Counted from the first letter of the stretch, positions 1 through 5,796 are shown. The stretch: 5,796 bases of DNA from Alphaproteobacteria bacterium (GCA_019241915.1 JAFAWI010000696.1:1-5796); one strand, 5' to 3'. Notes: a model not told the origin generated them from the letters alone. Made by a program: numbers and translations.

Positions 1-112
1 CAAGGATGAAATCCAGCCGATCCAGGCCAAGCTCGACAACGGGCTGGCGCCGATCTCGCCGGCTTCCGCGCCGGGTCCGCAGCCGGCCCCGCCGGCGGAG
101 CGCGGCGGCTGA
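1..112 (+). CDS. C-terminal end of an unidentified protein (partial)
   Basis: The reading frame is open from the window edge, with the first full codon at position 2, and closes with TGA at 110-112. This gives 36 visible residues. They begin with a charged, probably helical stretch (KDEIQPIQAKLDNG) and end in a Pro/Ala-rich tail closing in ERGG. No domain can be identified from so little. In several alphaproteobacteria I recall a tetratricopeptide-repeat protein directly upstream of ispE, so this could be the end of such a protein; that is inference from neighbourhood only. The stop overlaps the proposed CTG start of ispE by two bases (CTGA), which suggests that the two genes form an operon and are translationally coupled. 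The frame has GC-rich third positions like the rest of the left half. Confidence 0.6.
   Translation, partial: KDEIQPIQAKLDNGLAPISPASAPGPQPAPPAERGG
97..100 (+). promoter_or_regulatory. Shine-Dalgarno GGAG for ispE
   Basis: GGAG lies inside the end of the upstream gene, 8 nt before the CTG at 109-111. This normal spacing is the main support for choosing that CTG as the ispE start, because no ATG, GTG or TTG exists in the frame between the upstream in-frame stop (7-9) and position 271. Confidence 0.5.
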
Positions 113-1053
113 GCGGATCGGCCGGCGGCGCGGTCGCCGCATTTGCACCCGCCAAGATCAACCTCTATCTGCATGTTCTGGGCCGCCGCGACGACGGCTA
201 TCACCTGCTCGACAGCCTGGTCGCGTTTGCCGATATCGGCGATGAGGTCCTGGCGGCGCCGGCCGCCGGCTTGTCTCTGGCCGTGAGCGGCCCGGAGGCC
301 GGTGCACTTGCCGCTCTCGGCGAGGACAACCTGGTGCTGCGCGCCGCGCGCCGGCTCGCAGCGCAGTTCGGCGTGCCGCCGCGCGCGGCGCTGCGCCTCG
401 ACAAGCGCCTGCCGGCGGCGTCGGGGATCGGCGGCGGTTCGAGCGACGCGGCGGCCGCGCTGCGCGCGCTCGGCATGCTGTGGGGGCTCGCGCTCGATGG
501 CGCGGCACTCGCCGTCGCTGCGGCGCTTGGCGCCGACGTGCCGGTCTGCCTCGCCGGCCGGCCGGCATGGGTTGGCGGCATCGGCGACAGCCTGACCCCG
601 CTGCCGGACCTGCCGCCGCTCGGCGTCGTGCTCGCCAATCCGCGCCGCGAGTTGCCGACACCCGCGGTCTTTCGCGCGCGACAGGGGTCGTTCGCGCCGG
701 CGCCCGTCGCGCGCGTGGCGATCGCCGGTCAGCAGAGCCTGCTCGCGCTGCTGCGCGGTACGCGCAACGATCTGACGCCGGCGGCGGTCGCACTGATGCC
801 GCAGATCGGCCCGCTGCTCAGCCGCCTCGCCGCGCTGCCGCACGCGTATCTCGCGCGGATGAGCGGCAGCGGCGCGACGTGTTTCGCGTTGTTTCCCGAC
901 CGCCTGGCGGCCGCGCGCGCCGTCGGTCGGCTCGCTGCGGAGGAACCGGGCTGGTGGTGCGCGGCGGGCGAGTTGCTGTCGGGGCCGCCGCCGCTTATGC
1001 CGGCGGGGCGGGGGGCGACGGGGCGGGCGCCGCCGGGGCAGGCGCCCCCTTGA
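109..1053 (+). CDS. ispE: 4-diphosphocytidyl-2-C-methyl-D-erythritol kinase (IspE)
   Basis: Cytosolic GHMP-family kinase of the MEP (non-mevalonate) isoprenoid pathway. It phosphorylates the 2-hydroxyl of CDP-methylerythritol with ATP. All three family motifs are visible. The N-terminal substrate motif is APAKINLYLHVLGRR at about residues 13-27, with Lys16 matching the conserved active-site lysine. The ATP-binding glycine loop is PAASGIGGGSSDAA at about 102-115. The third motif is MSGSGATCFALF at about 251-262. Asp143 in GADVPVC fits the catalytic aspartate. The frame continues well upstream of the TTG at 271, so that codon cannot be the start; starting there would remove the lysine motif. 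CTG 109-111, overlapping the previous stop and preceded by GGAG, gives 314 residues against about 280-300 for most members. The excess is a short N-terminal lead and a roughly 20-25-residue Gly/Pro/Ala-rich tail that overlaps the convergent gene. The identity is very secure; the start is not. Confidence 0.95.
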   Translation: MSGSAGGAVAAFAPAKINLYLHVLGRRDDGYHLLDSLVAFADIGDEVLAAPAAGLSLAVSGPEAGALAALGEDNLVLRAARRLAAQFGVPPRAALRLDKRLPAASGIGGGSSDAAAALRALGMLWGLALDGAALAVAAALGADVPVCLAGRPAWVGGIGDSLTPLPDLPPLGVVLANPRRELPTPAVFRARQGSFAPAPVARVAIAGQQSLLALLRGTRNDLTPAAVALMPQIGPLLSRLAALPHAYLARMSGSGATCFALFPDRLAAARAVGRLAAEEPGWWCAAGELLSGPPPLMPAGRGATGRAPPGQAPP

Positions 1054-2980
1054 CCGTCTCGAGCGAGGCGGCGACCGTGGCGGCAACACTCTCGGCGCGC
1101 GCCCTGTCCTGCTCGTTGAACTGCCGCAGCAGCTGGTCCGCGCGCTCCTTGGCGTCATCGGCGCCGCGTTCGGCGGCGACCTTGTACCAGGCATAGGCGC
1201 TCGCCAGCGAGCGTTCGATCCCGTCGCCGCGCTCGTACAGGATCGCCAGGTTCACCATCGCCGGCGTCAGCCCCTGCTGCGCCGACCGCAGATACCAGCG
1301 CGCCGCCGCGGCATAATCCTGAGGCGCGCCACGGCCCTCGGCATAGGCGACGGCCAGGTTGAACTCGGCCTGCGCGTGGTTCTGGTCCGCGGCGCTGCGG
1401 TACCAGTTGACCGCGGCGGTCGGGTCGGCCGCCAGGCCCAGCCCGCGCTCGTAAAGCACACCGAGATTGTATTGGGCATTGGTATTGCCTTGCGCCGCCG
1501 CCGCACGAAACCAGGAAGCCGCGCTGGCGTAGTCCTGCACCAGTCCGTCGCCGGTCGCGTAGAGCACGCCGAGATCGTATTGTGCGGCGGCGTCGCCGGC
1601 TTTGGCCTGCGCCAGATAGGTCATCGCCCGCGCGGCGGCGCGACTGGCCGTCGTCTCCGGCGGCGGCTCCGGGGTACGCGGCGCCGCGGGCGGGGCGACC
1701 AAGCGCGGTTCTGCGCGTGCCGGCTCGCCGGGCGCGGCTTCCGCGGTCTGAACCGCCGGCGCCGCGCTTGGCGAGGGTTTGCCATGCAGCCGCGAAATCA
1801 TCGTTCCGCCGCCGAGGCAGAGCGCCACGGTTGCGATTGCCGCGGCGGCAAGAAAGGCCGGGCGGCGCAATCCGCTGGGCTCGCCGGGCGAACTTGGGAT
1901 CAGCGGATCGCCGACCGGCGCATCGTCCTTGGCTGCCGGTGTTTCGGCTGCGCGGCCGTGTGCCGAGAACGGCTTGACGAGCCGCGTCAGCGTGTTCCCG
2001 CCGCGCAACGCCGCCGCAGCCGCGGCCGAGCGCTGCCGCAGCGCCTCACGCGTTCGCCCAATATTGGCAGCGACAACCGCGCGAAACGGCACAGCGGGTT
2101 CGCGCGGCGCGAGGTCGGGTGAGGTCGAGATGTAAAACGAGGCCGGCAGCGGGCTCTCTGCCTGCACGCCCGGCACGACCCGCGGCGGCCGCAGCCGCGG
2201 TTCCGCTTCCGGTGCCGCTAGGATCGCCGCCTCGCCTGCATCGCGGAGCCGCGGCGGGATAACCTCGTCCAGGTCCGCCGCCGATTTTACCGCGATCATC
2301 GGCGCGGGCTCGGGCGGGTCTGATGGGGCGACCGCGGCGGCTTCGTCGACCGGCAGCGGCCGGGCCAACCGTTCCAGCCACGACGGTGCCTGCTGCACCG
2401 GGGCGGGCGACGCATGAAGCTGCACCGCTACCGGTCTGAACCGCCTGGGAAGCCGTGTCACGGCCCTGGCCGTCGCCCGCGGCGGCCGAGCTGGATCGCG
2501 AGCAAATTGGCGAAGCGTCCCGCTATACGCCGGCGCCGTCGCAGGCGGGGGGAAGGGCGCCGGCGCGCCGATAGAGGCTTCGGGCGCCGCTTGACTCCCG
2601 GGCGAGGGCCTTTCACCGGCCGGTTCCAGCGCCTCGACGACCGCCGGCGGCACAGCTTCGTCTGGCGCCGGGTGGATCGGCGGCGGCGCGGTCGGTTGCG
2701 CCGCCCGCTGCTCTGCCGCCGCCGGCTTTGCGGCGCCGTTCATGGTGTCGGTCGGCGCCTCGTCAAATTCGACCAGGGCGACATCGCGCCAGCGCGCGCT
2801 GAGGCGCTCGCCGCGCGCCACGGCGCCGTACGCCGAACTCAGGCCATAGCGCTCCGTCGCCGGCGCAGCTTTTGCTGCATCCCGACTGGCGCGGCGCGGT
2901 ATTGGCCCCCCTTGCCGGCTCGGTCGTCTGCCCGCTTCGCGTAAGACAGCCTGGCCGGGGGGATCACGGGCATCAGGCAT
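995..2980 (-). CDS. Pro/Ala-rich single-pass membrane protein with C-terminal Sel1-like repeats
   Basis: The predicted protein has 661 residues. The first ~370 are rich in Pro, Ala, Arg and Glu and look mostly disordered. A hydrophobic stretch at about 374-394 (FLAAAAIATVALCLGGG), preceded by arginines, reads as one membrane helix. After a Pro/Ala linker, four consecutive 36-residue Sel1-like repeats occupy about 462-605, with the typical AQYxLGxLYxxGxG and Ala-rich WFRxAAxxG pattern, plus the start of a fifth. The end is a low-complexity Ala/Pro tail. The arginines suggest an N-in topology with the repeats in the periplasm; this is inference. Sel1 repeats mediate protein-protein contacts, and a similar layout occurs in alphaproteobacterial polar scaffolds such as PodJ, but I see no specific PodJ match. 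The start is ATG 2978-2980 with GGAAG 9 nt upstream. The stop TAA (995-997) lies 59 bp inside ispE. The N-terminal 80 residues are the least certain part; an internal Met at about residue 80 is an alternative start. Confidence 0.85.
   Translation of the reverse strand: MPDARDPPGQAVLREAGRRPSRQGGPIPRRASRDAAKAAPATERYGLSSAYGAVARGERLSARWRDVALVEFDEAPTDTMNGAAKPAAAEQRAAQPTAPPPIHPAPDEAVPPAVVEALEPAGERPSPGSQAAPEASIGAPAPFPPPATAPAYSGTLRQFARDPARPPRATARAVTRLPRRFRPVAVQLHASPAPVQQAPSWLERLARPLPVDEAAAVAPSDPPEPAPMIAVKSAADLDEVIPPRLRDAGEAAILAAPEAEPRLRPPRVVPGVQAESPLPASFYISTSPDLAPREPAVPFRAVVAANIGRTREALRQRSAAAAAALRGGNTLTRLVKPFSAHGRAAETPAAKDDAPVGDPLIPSSPGEPSGLRRPAFLAAAAIATVALCLGGGTMISRLHGKPSPSAAPAVQTAEAAPGEPARAEPRLVAPPAAPRTPEPPPETTASRAAARAMTYLAQAKAGDAAAQYDLGVLYATGDGLVQDYASAASWFRAAAAQGNTNAQYNLGVLYERGLGLAADPTAAVNWYRSAADQNHAQAEFNLAVAYAEGRGAPQDYAAAARWYLRSAQQGLTPAMVNLAILYERGDGIERSLASAYAWYKVAAERGADDAKERADQLLRQFNEQDRARAESVAATVAASLETVKGAPAPAAPAPSPPAPPA
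1025..1047. terminator. GC hairpin in the convergent overlap (possible bidirectional terminator)
   Basis: A perfect 7-bp inverted repeat (GGGCGCC at 1025-1031, GGCGCCC at 1041-1047) with a 9-nt loop lies just before the ispE stop and within the 3' coding end of the opposing gene. The place suits a terminator serving both convergent transcripts. There is no T-run on either side, and in DNA this GC-rich a 7-bp stem can arise by chance, so the call is weak. Confidence 0.25.
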
Positions 2981-3010
2981 GACGGTCGGCTTCCGTACAA
3001 AACGCGCCGT

Positions 3011-3040
3011 TATTCAATGCACATTGCGCGCCCGATGCAA
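3011..3040 (-). promoter_or_regulatory. Possible weak promoter for the Sel1-repeat gene
   Basis: Read on the minus strand, TTGCAT (3035-3040) and TGAATA (3011-3016) are separated by 18 nt, about 30 nt before the ATG at 2980. The -35-like box is fair and the -10-like box poor. This 94-nt gap is less GC-rich than its surroundings, which fits a promoter. It is a guess from consensus only. Confidence 0.2.
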
Positions 3041-3074
3041 GCCGTTCGGTATGTGCGGCGCCAACCGGTTCGCG

Positions 3075-3476
3075 CTACGCGTGCGCGCTGCCCTGCGGGT
3101 CGCTTGGATCGAAGACGCGCAGGCACAGGCTCGCACCGAAAATACGCAGAAAGGGCCCCGGAGAGCCGCGCAGGACGTAGCGCCGCAACGCCTCGAGCGG
3201 CTCGGGGTCGAAGTCGAGCGCGTCGTCCTCCTCCCACACCACGGCGCGAAAGAATTCGGGCTTTTCGTCGTCTCCCACAAGCGGCGGCGACATCCAGGTC
3301 ATCACATGCAGGCAGCCATCGATCACCGCCTGGCCGTTAAGCCGTTCGATGTCGTCAACCAGCGGCCCGGTCGGCGGTATCTCAAAATCCTCGCCCGGCC
3401 GAAAGACGGCCGCCTTGGCGATCTGATAGCGAAGCAGCAGCGCCACCGCATCGGCGATCTCGTCACGCTCGTCCAT
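3075..3476 (-). CDS. Hypothetical acidic protein, 133 residues
   Basis: I do not recognise this protein. It begins MDERDEIADAVALLLRYQ, probably an amphipathic helix. A mixed region with several Asp/Glu-rich segments follows (for example VWEEDDALDFDPEP at about residues 79-92), then a more hydrophobic stretch near the C-terminus (PFLRIFGASLCLRVF). No signal peptide or membrane helix is evident, so it is likely cytosolic and soluble. It is judged a real gene because it has a globular, balanced composition and strongly GC-rich third codon positions, whereas the opposite-strand frames are Arg-rich. The start ATG 3474-3476 has a G-rich GGGGG sequence 7 nt upstream; a TTG two codons earlier is possible but less well spaced. 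The stop is TAG at 3075-3077. It lies 186 nt after the DUF445 gene and 94 nt before the Sel1 gene, all on the same strand, which gives no firm functional clue. Confidence 0.7.
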   Translation of the reverse strand: MDERDEIADAVALLLRYQIAKAAVFRPGEDFEIPPTGPLVDDIERLNGQAVIDGCLHVMTWMSPPLVGDDEKPEFFRAVVWEEDDALDFDPEPLEALRRYVLRGSPGPFLRIFGASLCLRVFDPSDPQGSAHA

Positions 3477-3515
3477 TTGCAAACCCCCGAACCCCCTTCG
3501 GATTGTTCGGGCGAT

Positions 3516-3523
3516 ATGGTTAA
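3516..3523 (-). promoter_or_regulatory. CtrA-like half-site TTAACCAT
   Basis: The minus strand reads TTAACCAT here, about 40 nt upstream of the ATG of the 133-residue gene. This matches the known half-site of the alphaproteobacterial cell-cycle regulator CtrA. It sits in the least GC-rich part of the 186-nt intergenic gap, where a promoter would be expected. A single 8-mer match is weak evidence, and the organism is only inferred to be an alphaproteobacterium. Confidence 0.3.
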
Positions 3524-3626
3524 CGAGCGATTACCGAATGACTGCGGGCGTTTGGCGAGGTCGGTGACGGTTCCAGGTTGTGCGCAATGGTCGATATCCG
3601 CTCTGCTGCCGCGGCCATCAGTGGGG

Positions 3627-3653
3627 CGGCTGGCGCCAAGTCCGGGCCAGCCG
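3627..3653. terminator. Inverted repeat just after the DUF445 gene (possible terminator)
   Basis: A perfect 8-bp inverted repeat (CGGCTGGC at 3627-3634, GCCAGCCG at 3646-3653) with an 11-nt loop begins about 9 nt past the DUF445 stop codon on the minus strand. The position is right for a terminator of that transcript. No T-run follows on the minus strand, so it may instead stabilise the 3' end or be incidental. Confidence 0.35.
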
Positions 3654-3662
3654 ACAATGAAC

Positions 3663-4919
3663 TTATGCGAGCAAGCGTGTTAGACAAAATAGAAGAAGAC
3701 CGACCAATCCCCCAACGATCGTGCCATTAATACGGATGAACTGCAGGTCCCTGCCGACCTGCAGCTCCAGTCGGCCGACTAAGGTTTCATTGTCCCACCG
3801 GTCGACGACGGCGGAGATATAGCGCCCGATCTCGGATCGATAAGGAACGACCAGGCGGACCAGAGCGTCCGCCGCCCAGGCATTGACTCGCACCCGGCGG
3901 GAATGGTCTTGGCCCATCCAGTCGCCGATCGCCATAAGAGCTTGCTCGATCGCCTTTGCGATGAGCCCGTTCTCAAGATCCAGGTCACGGGCAAGATGAC
4001 TTTCAACCTCGCTGACGAGCCAATCGAGATAATTGTCGACGAGCGTGGTGTCGAGCACCTCTGCCTTGATTTGCTCGCACCATTCGTAGGTGTCGGCGTC
4101 GTGCGCAAGGCGTTGCCGCAGCTTGTCGAGGAACTTGCGGTAGTCGGCCCGCCAGGGGTGCCCTGCTGCACGGGCCGAGACGAGCATGTCGGCGACTCCG
4201 TCGAGAAACCGGTCCGTAAGCTTCTCGTCCACCCACGCCGGGAGCCATCGCGGCCGCTGTTGCACCGCTCTGCGGCGCAACGTCTCTCGATTGTCGCCGA
4301 CAAAGTTAATGGCGGCTTCGATCATGAGGTCGAACAGGACTTCATGCTGTCCCTCCGCCACGACTACCGCCAGCACGCGGCCGGCAAGAGGGGCGGCGGC
4401 AATCGAGTCGATTCCGGTTCGGATCAGCTTGCTGACCATGCCGCGGAGTTCCGGCATGCCGATGAGCTGGACAGCCGGGGGCAAGAGCCCGCGCAGGCCT
4501 TCGATGATCAGGTGCACATTGTCGCGCTGCCGCAGCCAGCTCGCCACCCACGCGGCCATGTCCGCTTGCTCAACCCGGGCCGCCAGCTCCGCGGAATTGA
4601 AGAAATTACCCGCGAAAAAAGCACCGAGCGCCTCGCCTATGCGATGCTTGGCTCGCGGCACGATGGCGGTGTGCGGGATGGGAATCCCAAGCGGGTGGCG
4701 GAAGAGGGCAACGACGGCAAACCAATCCGCGCAGGCTCCCACCATACCTGCTTCGGCGAAGGCTCGCAGGTAGGCAAGCCACGGCACGATCGCTTCGCCC
4801 TTCAGGCAGGCAAGGAAGATTGCCACCATCACGGCGAGCAACCCCGTCGCCAACAATCGCATGCGCCGGAGCGATGCGGAGCGGGCACTCAAGGCCGGGT
4901 CAGCAACGATCAAAGCCAT
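3663..4919 (-). CDS. DUF445 family (YjiN-like) membrane protein
   Basis: The 418-residue protein matches the DUF445 family in length (E. coli YjiN is about 426) and in its hallmark segments. A membrane helix lies at about residues 21-39 after a short arginine-containing N-terminus. The signature G-ACADWFAVVALFRHPLG-IPHTAIVP follows at about 61-88, with Asp65, Trp66, Arg74 and His83 in the conserved places. A long, largely helical middle contains the WLRQRDN and RRRAVQQRP segments. The C-terminus has the typical FIRINGTIVGGLVGLLL at 394-410, forming a second membrane helix. The role of the family is not established; it is an inner-membrane protein with a large soluble domain between two anchors. 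The start ATG 4917-4919 has no clear Shine-Dalgarno. Met20 is an alternative but would leave almost nothing before the helix. The gene lies 85 nt downstream of a P-type ATPase gene on the same strand, so the two could be co-transcribed. Base composition is clearly lower in GC than that of ispE and the Sel1 gene. Confidence 0.92.
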   Translation of the reverse strand: MALIVADPALSARSASLRRMRLLATGLLAVMVAIFLACLKGEAIVPWLAYLRAFAEAGMVGACADWFAVVALFRHPLGIPIPHTAIVPRAKHRIGEALGAFFAGNFFNSAELAARVEQADMAAWVASWLRQRDNVHLIIEGLRGLLPPAVQLIGMPELRGMVSKLIRTGIDSIAAAPLAGRVLAVVVAEGQHEVLFDLMIEAAINFVGDNRETLRRRAVQQRPRWLPAWVDEKLTDRFLDGVADMLVSARAAGHPWRADYRKFLDKLRQRLAHDADTYEWCEQIKAEVLDTTLVDNYLDWLVSEVESHLARDLDLENGLIAKAIEQALMAIGDWMGQDHSRRVRVNAWAADALVRLVVPYRSEIGRYISAVVDRWDNETLVGRLELQVGRDLQFIRINGTIVGGLVGLLLFCLTRLLA

Positions 4920-5004
4920 TAGACTGAAGCATGCCGGTTATGAGCCCGCTTCAATAGGGGCGATGAGAGAGAGCGCAGCGCCGCCGGCAGATCGTCGGTC
5001 GAGA

Positions 5005-5796
5005 TCAGCTGTTTCGAAGCGCGGGGCGAATGCCGTTCAGTCCGGCCAGCACAGCCGAGCCGTTGCTGAGGAGCGCGGTCAAAACGGGACTGATCATAAA
5101 GCCCGGAATGGCAAGGGCGAGCGCGAGCGTATTCATCGCTGTGACGATGGCGTAATTTTGCTTGATCAGGCTGACGGCGTCCCGCGAGATTTCGACGGCT
5201 TTCGCCACCTTCCACAGCGAATCTTCCATCAGCACGATGTTGGCGGCCTCGCGTGTGATATCGGGCCCGTGCCGCATCGCAATCCCGACGTCGGCAAAAC
5301 TGAGCGCCGGCGAATCGTTGATCCCGTCACCGATCATGGCGACGCGGCGGCCGCTTTTCTGAAGTTCCTGGATAACGGCAGCCTTATCCGCCGGCATCAT
5401 CTCCGCCTTGTGCGAGGTGAGTTTCAGACGTTGCGCCACGGCCGCCGCGATGCGCGCGCTGTCGCCGGTCAACATGACCGTCTCCCGGATGCCCATGTCA
5501 TGGAGCGCGGCGATGACCGCCGTGCTTTCATCACGCAGTCGGTCTTCGTAGGCGATCAGGCCGCCGAGCGATCCATCGACCGCCAGCCAGAGGCAAGAGC
5601 AGCCGCGCTCTTCGAAGGCGTTGCATTCGGCACTGACATGGTCGACGCGGATTCCGCTCTCCCGCAGGAAGCGCTCGCTCCCCAGATGGACGTAGTAACC
5701 GTTCACTTGCCCTTCGACGCCGCGGCCGACGCTGTACGTCGCGTTGTCGACCGGCGGCATTTGGACATCGAATTCGGTCAGTTTTGCCCGCAGAGC
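5005..5796 (-). CDS. Heavy-metal (P1B-type) cation-transporting P-type ATPase, C-terminal part
   Basis: The frame is open to the window edge, and 263 C-terminal residues are visible, so the N-terminus, early membrane helices and DKTGT phosphorylation site lie outside. The visible part holds the end of the nucleotide-binding domain (YSVGRGVEGQV), then P-domain motifs: TGDSARIAAAVAQRL (TGD at residues 110-112 of the fragment), MMPADKAAVIQ, and the hinge GDGINDSPAL (bases 5314-5331 encode GDGIND). Two C-terminal membrane helices follow (NYAIVTAMNTLALALAIPGF and SPVLTALLSNGSAVLAGLN). The protein ends soon after the last helix, as P1B heavy-metal pumps do and as P2/P3 pumps do not. The last helix lacks both the M-SS pattern of Cu+ pumps and the D-G pattern of ZntA-type Zn/Cd pumps, so the metal is unresolved; a CtpC-like transporter is one possibility. 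A Cys-X-Cys pair occurs at fragment residues 66 and 68. The stop is TGA at 5005-5007. Confidence 0.93.
   Translation of the reverse strand, partial: ALRAKLTEFDVQMPPVDNATYSVGRGVEGQVNGYYVHLGSERFLRESGIRVDHVSAECNAFEERGCSCLWLAVDGSLGGLIAYEDRLRDESTAVIAALHDMGIRETVMLTGDSARIAAAVAQRLKLTSHKAEMMPADKAAVIQELQKSGRRVAMIGDGINDSPALSFADVGIAMRHGPDITREAANIVLMEDSLWKVAKAVEISRDAVSLIKQNYAIVTAMNTLALALAIPGFMISPVLTALLSNGSAVLAGLNGIRPALRNS

Noticed and set aside
158..793. Minus-strand frames of 211 and 145 residues opposite ispE
   Set aside because: Arg/Ala/Pro low-complexity translations with no motif, antisense to a secure ispE.
271..1053. ispE starting at TTG 271
   Set aside because: This start would remove the conserved APAKIN lysine motif encoded upstream in the same frame, so it cannot be the true start.
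1376..2122. Long plus-strand open frames of 248 and 118 residues antisense to the Sel1 gene
   Set aside because: They are Arg/Gly-rich with no recognisable motif. The opposite strand encodes clear Sel1 repeats and a membrane helix, so these are shadows caused by high GC content.
3063..3070. AACCGGTT palindrome 4 nt past the 133-residue gene stop
   Set aside because: Eight bases with no loop or T-run; too short to call as a terminator or operator.
2979..3683. 234-residue plus-strand open frame across the 133-residue gene and both flanking gaps
   Set aside because: It is Arg-rich and runs through intergenic DNA containing a possible promoter and hairpin. The minus-strand frame has the better composition and third-position GC.
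3903..4922. 339-residue plus-strand open frame opposite DUF445
   Set aside because: The minus strand carries unmistakable DUF445 signatures throughout. The plus frame has an Arg/His-rich, unstructured composition.
4919..5215. 98-residue minus-strand frame spanning the gap between the ATPase and DUF445 genes
   Set aside because: It overlaps the end of the ATPase in another frame and has no independent sequence character or ribosome-binding site.

Overview
The window reads as ordinary chromosomal DNA from a high-GC proteobacterium. An alphaproteobacterium of Rhodospirillales type is the best guess: the IspE sequence is alpha-like, there is a proline-rich one-helix Sel1-repeat protein, and a CtrA-like half-site lies upstream of one gene. 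This placement is inference from protein style and composition, since no rRNA or other marker gene is present. Base composition is uneven. Sampled lines in the left half (ispE and the Sel1 gene) are near 75-78% GC, and sampled lines in the right half are about 58-70% GC.

Layout, left to right. Positions 1-112 (+) are the last 36 codons of an unidentified gene. Its TGA stop overlaps the apparent start of ispE (109-1053, +), which encodes 4-diphosphocytidyl-2-C-methyl-D-erythritol kinase of the MEP isoprenoid pathway. No ATG, GTG or TTG is available for ispE at the right place; the best start is a CTG inside a CTGA overlap, 8 nt after a GGAG. ispE runs convergently into a large minus-strand gene (995-2980), and the two coding regions overlap tail to tail by 59 bp. 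That gene encodes a protein with a long Pro/Ala-rich N-terminal part, one membrane helix and four Sel1-like repeats.

Further right, all genes are on the minus strand: an acidic 133-residue protein of unknown function (3075-3476), a DUF445 (YjiN-like) membrane protein (3663-4919), and the C-terminal part of a heavy-metal (P1B-type) cation-transporting ATPase (5005 to beyond 5796). The ATPase and the DUF445 gene are 85 nt apart and could be co-transcribed. Two gaps follow on that strand: 186 nt between the DUF445 gene and the 133-residue gene, and 94 nt between that gene and the Sel1 gene. They are long enough for separate promoters.

The genes do not form an obvious single pathway: one isoprenoid enzyme, one envelope scaffold-like protein, two membrane proteins and an unknown. 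No tRNA, rRNA, CRISPR array, insertion sequence or mobile-element boundary was seen. No stretch above 300 bases lacks a gene. I found no convincing new system. The points most worth checking are the non-canonical ispE start and the shared, antisense-encoded C-terminal tails of ispE and the Sel1 gene.
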